NCBI GenBank assembly: GCA_050084985.1
Contig: JBITNC010000001.1
Location: forward strand, 204,476,001-204,540,000
Length of the DNA: 64,000 bases
From: Nageia nagi
Lineage: Eukaryota > Pinophyta
Reading direction: 5' to 3'
The notes beneath the pieces were generated by a model. The model ran no database searches, was not told where the DNA came from, and saw only the letters and a list, made by a program, of their open reading frames with translations. The translations under genes and the position numbers were made by a program. Shown here piece after piece: positions 57,080-64,000 of this stretch (positions are counted from its first letter, which is position 1; each line of letters opens with the position of its first letter).

Positions 57080-57708
57080 TGTAGATATGAAATAATGCAT
57101 AATGTAATAAATAATATACTATTTTTCTACAATCCAAATATTGTAGTATACATCTAAAATATACTAATTATTGTAATAGTAAATAATGTACCTTATCAAA
57201 TTTGATAGTTTCAATCATATACTACACATTCGCACAATCATTACAAGAATAATCATTGTATAAACAATGTTGATATCCATTACTTTAGCACACCACTAAT
57301 GATGCAAACCATTAAGAAATAGATGCATAAATAATAATATAAAAAAAATGATGAAGAGATAATAACATATCAACCAATGGGTGGCATTACAAAACATCAT
57401 TGTTACTTGGAAGTAAGTTAGGCATGAAGTATATTATCTGGTTGGTGATAATTTATTCATATGTTAAAAATTTTCTTTGATATTATTTTATAGCGACAAC
57501 TAGATCTTCTTTCTATCTTGATATCATAATACATTACATATTCAAAGGTGCCTTTATGGGAATTTGATACCATTTACATTGTTTAGTGGTCATATTTCAT
57601 TAAATACAATCCCTTGGGTATATCTTAACCCCTTATTTACAATAAACATCTCTTGATGCTATAAAAATGAACTATTAATAAATGAGAATTCATTTTTAAG
57701 TGTTTACA
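57080..57708 (-). repeat. E5 5' LTR
   Basis: 629 bp, collinear with the left LTR at least from 57140 to 57708, where it ends (plus strand) AAGTGTTTACA. The first 60 bp aligns only weakly with the left copy. Confidence 0.75.
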
Positions 57709-58778
57709 ATATGAGTTGAGATAAAATTACTAGGAAGTGACCATTAAGGATAACTTCTCTATGAGGTTATCAATCAATACATTACACCATCTAATCTTCT
57801 TTCCCTTTTCCATAGAACTCATTCCTAAACTTGGTACCATATTCTTTTCCAAGGATCCTAGATAACATCAAGATCATCAACTCTACAAAGGGGTATAAGT
57901 TGTTGTGTGGAACATTTATGAGAGTAATTATTTTAAGGATGTGATGGTCTTCTAGCATCCAATATCTAATGGTGATAACCACCCTATTGGTGGATTGGTA
58001 AAGGGCTAGTTACTTTGCTTCACTATATTCAACATCCCCTCTATCATGAATTGAAATGCCTTCTTGATAGCTTCAGGGCTGAATTCCATGGTAACATCTC
58101 CCTTGATATCCCTAAGAATCCTTTCACCCTTCTTCTAAAGTTGGCTCAGCTCCATGTATAACTTTGGGAAAGGGGTTATGAATGGTATGGAGGTGGAGGT
58201 GGAGAGACTTGAGAAGAAAACAACATCCTTTCTTAATATGTATCCCCTATGGTGGAAAATCCATTCTTCAAAAATATATCCCCTTATGGTAGGGGCTCTT
58301 TCCTTTCACATATCAAGAATTTATAGTATTATCTTAGCATCTCTAACTCCTTTGCACTTTCCCTGGCTACACTACTCCTCAAACTAGTCATCTTGGCCTA
58401 GTGGATGATTGATATCTCTAAAGGTGATGTGCAAGCCTACTTGGGATGAGGCTTCTCCAACATTACCTTATCCTTTCTTGTAAATGCCCCATGTTTGATT
58501 GGAAAGGTGATGGTGCAAATTGAGGGATACAATTTTGCACTTCTTCTTCACTTGTGCACAAAAATGAAGGGAAGAAGTGATTTGAATTTCATAAAAATTA
58601 GGGATCCACCTTGTATTTATACCCAAAATTAAGTCTTTTGCAAACCCTAATTGGTTATGTTCCTTAAAAACCTCATTCTATTCATCTAGATGATCAACCT
58701 AGGGATATATATTGACTCCAAAATTGATGCATTATCATCAAAAACTAGATGTGGGGATGAGAGAGAGGCTTTAGGGTG
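57709..58778 (-). other. Decayed coding-like sequence, unidentified
   Basis: On the minus strand near 58130-58010 the sequence reads KGERILRDIKGDVTMEFSPE, then AIKKAFQFMIEGMLNIVKQS. Further on (57982-57791) another open frame continues. It resembles gag-like or transposon ORF sequence in composition, but I cannot name a family. The plus strand at 58600-58680 contains a TATTTATACCC motif and CAAACCCTAATTGG. Confidence 0.25.
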
Positions 58779-59561
58779 GGTGCATACCTAAAAAGAATAA
58801 AAAATTTCTTTCTAGATCATGCACTCAACTTGGAAGTGCATCTTCACTCATCCATATTGCCATTGTGATCATGCTTTGACCTTGACTCTTCTTAGATTTA
58901 TCTCTCCTAGGGTCCAAGATTGGCAAATTTCATTTTTGAGCTCATATAAGACAACTCCCAAGCTAGGTGCATGTTTCAAAAAGATAAAATTTTATCTTTT
59001 CAAAATATGCACCCAACTTTCCAATCATACTAGTTTGAGCACATATCCTAGAAAGATAAGATTTTATCTTTTTAAGACATGCATCAGGTTCTTATTTCCT
59101 AGTTTGGTTTGTTTCAAGCCTTTTATGATCAATACTTAAGCAAATTATACTATTTATATTGACCTAATGTCTCCCTAGGTTAGGTGCATTCTACAAGAAA
59201 TCAAGGTTTTACATTTTCAAACCATGTTCCTACTCTTCTGGTCACTCCTAATTCGAACACTATCTTCAAAGTTCCATGCCTTAGCCAATTTTCCTTATGG
59301 CATCAAACTATACATCTCCTTCCCTTGAGTGTATGCTCCCAAAAGATAATATTTTATCATTTTGAGGTATGTGCTCATTCTTTGGGTGCCTCTGGAACTA
59401 GTTGCATATCCCCAAAAGATAAGATTTTATATTTTTGAGGGGTGCACTTAGCTTGAAAGTGATCCAACTTATTTTTACTTTCCTCCATTCTAACATGGAT
59501 GGCTCCTAGGTCTAAGTGCATGTCCCGACAAACATTTATCTTTTTGAGGCACACACTAGGC
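58779..59561. repeat. Array of seven 48-bp nested palindromes
   Basis: Units at about 58779-58825, 58966-59013, 59036-59084, 59183-59228, 59326-59374, 59399-59449 and 59514-59561 share outer arms GGTGCAT...ATGCACC and inner arms AAAAGATAA...TTATCTTTT. In the second unit the inner 22 bp (58979-59000) is a perfect palindrome and the whole 48 bp is nearly self-complementary. Unit spacing is 70-187 bp, and the spacers do not obviously align. Each unit could form a cruciform in DNA or a hairpin in RNA. No coding. Confidence 0.75.
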
Positions 59562-59861
59562 CTTGGGATAGATCAGTTTTACTTAGCTTGAATCATACTC
59601 AACTTGGGTTCCCTTGGTTTGCCTAAACTTAACTAATGATTTTCAAACTTAATAATTTTTTGAAGGATTTTTATCTTTATTTTGACATGGATAAGACTAG
59701 GTGGATAATAATAGTTAGGCTAGGGATGATAGGCATGATACCCAAATAGGTGTAGCTTTCAAATACTCAAGAAAAGGACATGAGATTGTGTAGACCTAAG
59801 TTATGGTGGGTCCCCAAAATCACATTACATAAGTCACAACATGTAAAAGGTCAAGGAAATC

Positions 59862-60149
59862 ATGGAAATCCATCCTCTAAAAAGTTTAAAGAAAAGTCTT
59901 TTAGGAAAAGTTCAAGCCATAAGAAGATTTATTTCTCAACATTTAGATAAGTGTGCTCTAGTTTCATATTTAATTAAGAAGGGTACAAAGTTTATATGGG
60001 ATGAGAAATACCAAGTAATTTTAAAGAGAATTGAGAAATATTTATGTAATTCTCTAGTTCTATCACCATATCAACATGGGGAACCCTTATGGTTATATAT
60101 ATTTGCTACTTTGCAAGCCTTGGGGGGAAATTCATGCAAGAAAAGATGA
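59862..60149 (+). pseudogene. E6 RT connection and RNase H start
   Basis: The 95-residue open frame reads MEIHPLKSLKKSLLGKVQAI, RRFISQHLDKCALVSYLIKK, GTKFIWDEKYQ and LVLSPYQHGEPLWLYI. These match the RT connection (L-G-K-V-x-Y-I-R-R-F-I-P) and first RNase H strand of Tat elements. The catalytic D is not apparent in LWLYI(F). Confidence 0.75.
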
Positions 60150-60489
60150 ATAGGAAAGAGAGAGATCAATCTACTTAATTAGTGATAAATTAGTAGATTA
60201 TGAGATAAGGTGTATTCCTATAAAGAAGATCTGTTATGCCATAGTTTTGTAGCAAAAAAATTGAGTTATTTCATGTTGGAAAGTACTACATATGTGGTAA
60301 CAAGGGTTGATCCTTTCATATATATTTTTGTCAAAATCATACTTATAAGGAAAGGCAACGAAATGGGTAATGATAATCTAAGAATTTAATCTTATCTTTG
60401 TAAATCAAAAATCAATAAAAGTCCAACTTCTAGTATATTTATGGCTGATTTTTGAAGTGATGATTCAACTCCCCTTCATGAATAATTTC

Positions 60490-60900
60490 ATGATGAATGT
60501 GCTTTAGTTGAAAAGGATAAGGTGTGGACTTTATATTTTTATGGTTCAAAGTGCATCCATAGAGTGGGGGTATGTGTTGTTTTGATTTCTCCTAAAGGGT
60601 ATGTAACAACATTAGCATATATATTGGATTTTGATTGCACTAACAAAATAGGTAAATATGAAGCTCTTATTTTGGAACTAAAGATGACCATTAGCATCAA
60701 TGTAAAAAGTATTTAGATTTATGGGATTCATAATTAATTGTAAATTAATTCAATGAAGTTTACAACACCAAGGATGAAAAGCTAATCCCTTACAATGAGT
60801 TGGGCATAAGATTGCTCAAATATTTTGATAGCTATGAATTGGAAAATATCCCAAAAAATAATAATAGGTATGTGTATGTAATGGCAAGTGCAGTTTTCAT
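60490..60900 (+). pseudogene. E6 second (plant-type) RNase H
   Basis: Open frame 60522-60716 reads MWTLYFYGSKCIHRVGVCVV, LISPKGYVTTLAYILDFDCT, NKIGKYEALILELK. This matches the Tat second RNase H (W-T-L-Y-F-D-G-S), but the first catalytic aspartate is tyrosine and the E-Y-E-A-L first glutamate is lysine. Downstream it is broken by stops. Confidence 0.75.
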
Positions 60901-61089
60901 AAAAAAAAAAGATAAGTAAGTCCTTATGCCCTACCAATTATATTAAAAATATTGTTTATGTTTGTACTACTTGTAATGTGGAATTTGAAATCAACCCATG
61001 GTATTAATAAATTTGTGAGCATATTAAATATGGTATTATTATATAAGAGATTTACAAGCAATAGATAAAAATAATGAGAAAATTAAATT

Positions 61090-62265
61090 TAAAAACCATG
61101 CAACCGAGTATACCATTATAGGAAATACTCTTTATAGAAGATCATTTAAGGGTATTTTATTAAGATATCTTTATCATAAGGAAGTTGAGACAAATTTGGA
61201 ACATGCCCATGAAGGCATATGTGGAGGCCACATCAATGGTATATCAGTATATCAAATATTTCTTAGGATGGGATATTATTTTCCTTCCATGAAGAAATAT
61301 TATTTTCAACATATCAAAAAGTATTTAAATTGCTAAAAACATGTGAATCTAGAGCTCACTCCATCTCAAACATTAAACACCATCACTTATCCATAAACAT
61401 TCTTTATATGGGAAATATATATTATGTGTTATCAATCTGTTATCAAGTGAAGGTCACAAGTTCATCATAAAAACCATGGAATATTACACCAAATTAGTTG
61501 AGATAATTTCATTAAAGTTAATCATATCAAGTAAGTTAATCAATTTTATTAATAATAATATCATTAATAGATTTAGGGTTCCTTCACAAACTTTTATAAA
61601 TAATGGGCCTAACCTATTAAGAAAAGAGATGAAGAACTTATGTAAGATGTTTCCCATTGAGAAAAATATTTCCACACCATATTATCGATAAGAAATGGTC
61701 AAGTGGAAGCATCAAATAATATAATCATGAGCATCTTGTGCAAAATAGTAAATAGAATGGTAGAAATTGGCATGATCAACTTCCATATGCTTTATGGGAA
61801 TATAGAACTAGCATAAGTACAAAAACATGGGTAAATCCTTTTTACTTGTGTATGGGAATGAATAAATAATTCCTTCATAGTTATCCCATATTTGAGAGTA
61901 TCAATAAAAGTCATTAACAATGAAGAATACAAAATAAAAGCAAGGTTGCAATAGTTGAAGGCTTTGGATGAAATAAGAATTAATGATCTTGAACATATTA
62001 GATCATATTAGAATAGGTTAAAGAGAGCTTATAGTAAAAATATTAAAAATAAGAAGTTTCAAGTAGGAGACTTTGTACTTCTTGAGAGTGTTTCAAATAC
62101 AACAACATCTTAAGAACTCAAGGGCATATTTTAGCCAAATTAGGTAGGCCATTTTGTGATTATTGTAAATTTTGGTCAAGGCACCTACAAGTTATTAGAT
62201 ATGGAAGATAGGGAGGTTAATAAGCCTTAAAATGCTCAACATCTAAAGAAAATCTATGCTTAACA
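61090..62265 (+). pseudogene. E6 integrase relic
   Basis: The zinc-binding module is readable near 61195-61330: HAHEGICGGHINGISVYQIF, LRMGYYFPSMKKYYFQHIKK, YLNC. The core covers MEYYTKLVEIISL (61476) and QTFINNGPNLL, where the second catalytic aspartate is asparagine. The post-core reads ISTPYY, and the C-terminal module reads GTYKLLDMEDREVNKP, NAQHLKKIYA near 62190-62265. Many stops. Confidence 0.75.
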
Positions 62266-62270
62266 TAAAA

Positions 62271-64000
62271 AACTCATAATGACCAGGCCATTCCTTAGTA
62301 GGGAAAGTTTTAAGAGCCCCCCTTAAAAAATGACTTTTAATAAGAGGGTGATCAATCTCAAAATTTATTTGAAAATGAGGCGATCAATTCTAAATCATGT
62401 TATAAATTTTTAAAAATAAGGGAGAAATAGATAAATATAAGGTGAATAATCATTCAAATACTTAATTGACATATTTTCATTTCTTTTCTCAACAAATTTT
62501 AATGTTAAAATTTAAATTATAATGTTCAAATATATATGTTTTCCTTTCAATAGGTGACTATATTAGTGATATTTTTAACTTAGAATTTTAAGGTGTATAA
62601 CGAGCCAAACCTATTCTAAATATAGGCATGTTTTTTCCATAAAAATAAATAAATAAATAAAATCAGGATGAACATGTTGGAGGAAAACATGTTTTTGCCC
62701 TAATGTAAAAAGTATCCAAATAAAAAAGGGGACATAGATTTGGTGTTATCATCAGATGGTCCATGAAAATTTCAGGGATTTTTTTCTTTATGTTTTACTT
62801 TGGAGAACATGATTTTCAAATATTTATATTTTTCAGTTATATTTTCAAAGTGGTGCATTTTGAGATACCTTAATTTGATTTTATATTTATTTAGAATCTA
62901 AATATTGGTATTTACAAGTGATTTCAATTATTTATGTTATTATTATGATTATCAATATAGTGGACTAATGTGTATCTTCTTTGTAGGTAAAACATGACCC
63001 AAGAAGTGGGTGATCAACAACTACTTATATAATGGAGATTCATATAATCCCACTATCAAGATAGATTTGGTAAAACATATTATGAAATTTGATAGTGGCA
63101 TATATTCTTTAGGTGTTCTTCAACATTGCCTATCAAGATTAGAAATTGGAAGCCTTAACTATCTTATGTGAGCTATTATACTATCATTATGTACAAACTA
63201 ACATCATTGCTAGTTGAAGGATCAATGACTCTTTGTTGGACATTTAGATGTACCAAAAATACATAATCAATGGCCCATTTTCATACTTCCAATGGTCCTC
63301 TCCTTATAAATGTGAACCTTTTAGGATCATGGCCAAATAAATGAGAGATGAAGTAAATCACATGAACATAATAAGATAGCTAATGAATTGATTACTTATG
63401 TAGACATATCAAAATGAACCTTTATGTATTTAATAAATCGTTTTAATCCCTTAACAATTTATCATTTAAAAAGGGATTAAAAAATGTATAAGAAAGGTGT
63501 AGGCCATGTATTTGACCCTTGTGGCATGAACAAGGGGTTAAATCCTATAATAGAAGCATCCCTATATAAAGGCATTCAAGACATACAAATATGGATGATG
63601 GATTATCATTAGAAGAAGATTATACAAGGGGTAGATTATAAAAGATCCAAGGCCTCTATCAATTGAAGATTAGATAGAGAATCAAGGACTTGAACATCAT
63701 TTGCAAAGCAAAACTTTGCAAAGGATTCTTATATGTAATAAGTGAATTTATTATCTTAAACATTATCATACGTTTGTTATATTGATAAATAATTTATTCA
63801 CTTGTCATTTTCTCTTTCATCGCATCTTGATTCGCTCTATTACATGATATTGATGGCATACTATTATCAAGGCACCAAGGTGATGCTTCTATATGTTATA
63901 TTGCTCATTCTTGATGTGTGTCTTTCATTAATCTATTAGATATGTATATTAACAAAATGAACCTGTATGGTTAATCATATGTTTTCATATTCTTGCTTTA
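62271..64000 (+). other. AT-rich flank with an LTR-like TATA motif
   Basis: No coding is supported. CCTATATAAAGGC at 63561-63573 is TATA-like and lies about 280 bp before TCGCTCTATTACA (63832-63845), which could be an LTR end. No second copy and no convincing primer site confirm it. This may be the remains of the E6 3' LTR or of a further element. Confidence 0.3.
63563..63570 (+). promoter_or_regulatory. TATA-like motif
   Basis: TATATAAA in an LTR-like context downstream of E6. No transcript evidence. Confidence 0.3.

Larger units (their letters stand above)
48465..57708 (-). mobile_element. E5: Tat-type Ty3/gypsy element on the minus strand
   Basis: Direct repeats at about 48465-49054 and 57080-57708 bound a 9.2-kb element. 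Read on the minus strand, the order is 5' LTR, gag, protease, RT, RNase H, second RNase H, integrase, purine tract, 3' LTR. The RT block ACPKDDFPLPNID, the YVDD motif and the second RNase H place it in the Tat lineage, as with E3 and E6. Both LTRs start (minus strand) TGTA(G/A)ACACTTAAAAAT. The protease region is tandemly duplicated. Stops occur in all domains. No target-site duplication was found, and the left border is uncertain by some tens of bases. Confidence 0.85.
59845..62270 (+). mobile_element. E6: 5'-truncated Tat-type pol fragment
   Basis: It begins in the RT thumb/connection region and continues through RNase H, the second RNase H and integrase in Tat order. gag, protease and the RT palm are missing. 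No LTR is identified on either side. The abrupt start after the palindrome array suggests deletion or truncation by a later event. Confidence 0.75.

Noticed and set aside
58779-59561. CRISPR-like array
   Set aside because: Repeats are diverged, spacers vary from about 25 to 140 bp, and the surrounding DNA is a plant genome.
1-64000. Organelle-derived insertions or rRNA genes
   Set aside because: No plastid, mitochondrial or rRNA sequence was recognised in either orientation.

Overview
The window is nuclear DNA of a land plant with a large, repeat-rich genome. A gymnosperm is my best guess, with low confidence. The grounds are Ty3/gypsy retroelements of plant-only lineages (Tat-type with two RNase H domains, chromovirus-type with a chromodomain), a plant-type PDS5 fragment, a plant mobile domain (PMD) fragment, and AT-rich, stop-riddled reading frames with many C-to-T type changes. 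I see no intact host gene. Almost all coding signal comes from decayed transposable elements.

Layout: (1) 608-12260 is an old LTR element (E1) with LTRs of about 980 bp. It has no recognisable RT or integrase, but carries a captured 5' part of a PDS5-like cohesin cofactor gene just after its primer-binding site. Its 5' LTR is split by a complete younger LTR element, E2 (1193-6616). E2 has a decayed gag and protease, then a degenerate 30-bp (ten-residue) tandem array where RT would be expected. (2) 12751-13074 is a copia-like LTR with primer-binding site. (3) 13749 to about 24110 is a Tat-type Ty3 element (E3) with 5' LTR, gag, protease, RT, two RNase H domains, integrase and a trailing ORF; no 3' LTR was found. 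(4) 24265-25500 is a minus-strand LINE ORF1 (DUF4283/zinc knuckle) relic, and 25760-25957 a minus-strand tRNA-headed SINE-like sequence. (5) 26052-41000 is a chromovirus (E4) with unusually long LTRs (about 5.0 and 5.1 kb), a perfect TTAGA target-site duplication and a 4.8-kb gag-pol interior. (6) 41006-48460 holds unidentified AT-rich sequence, a (TA)16 microsatellite, a purine-rich array, a minus-strand PMD pseudogene and a diverged 600-bp tandem pair. (7) About 48465-57708 is a minus-strand Tat-type element (E5) with both LTRs and a tandemly duplicated protease segment. (8) 58779-59561 contains seven copies of a 48-bp nested palindrome. (9) 59845-62270 is a 5'-truncated Tat-type pol fragment (E6), followed by AT-rich DNA with one TATA-like motif.

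The elements form a time series. E1 is older than E2, which sits inside it. E4 is old by LTR divergence yet keeps its target-site duplication. The points most worth following are the PDS5 capture in E1, the ten-residue repeat array in E2, the palindrome array near 59 kb, and the CpG-retaining segment inside the long E4 LTR.
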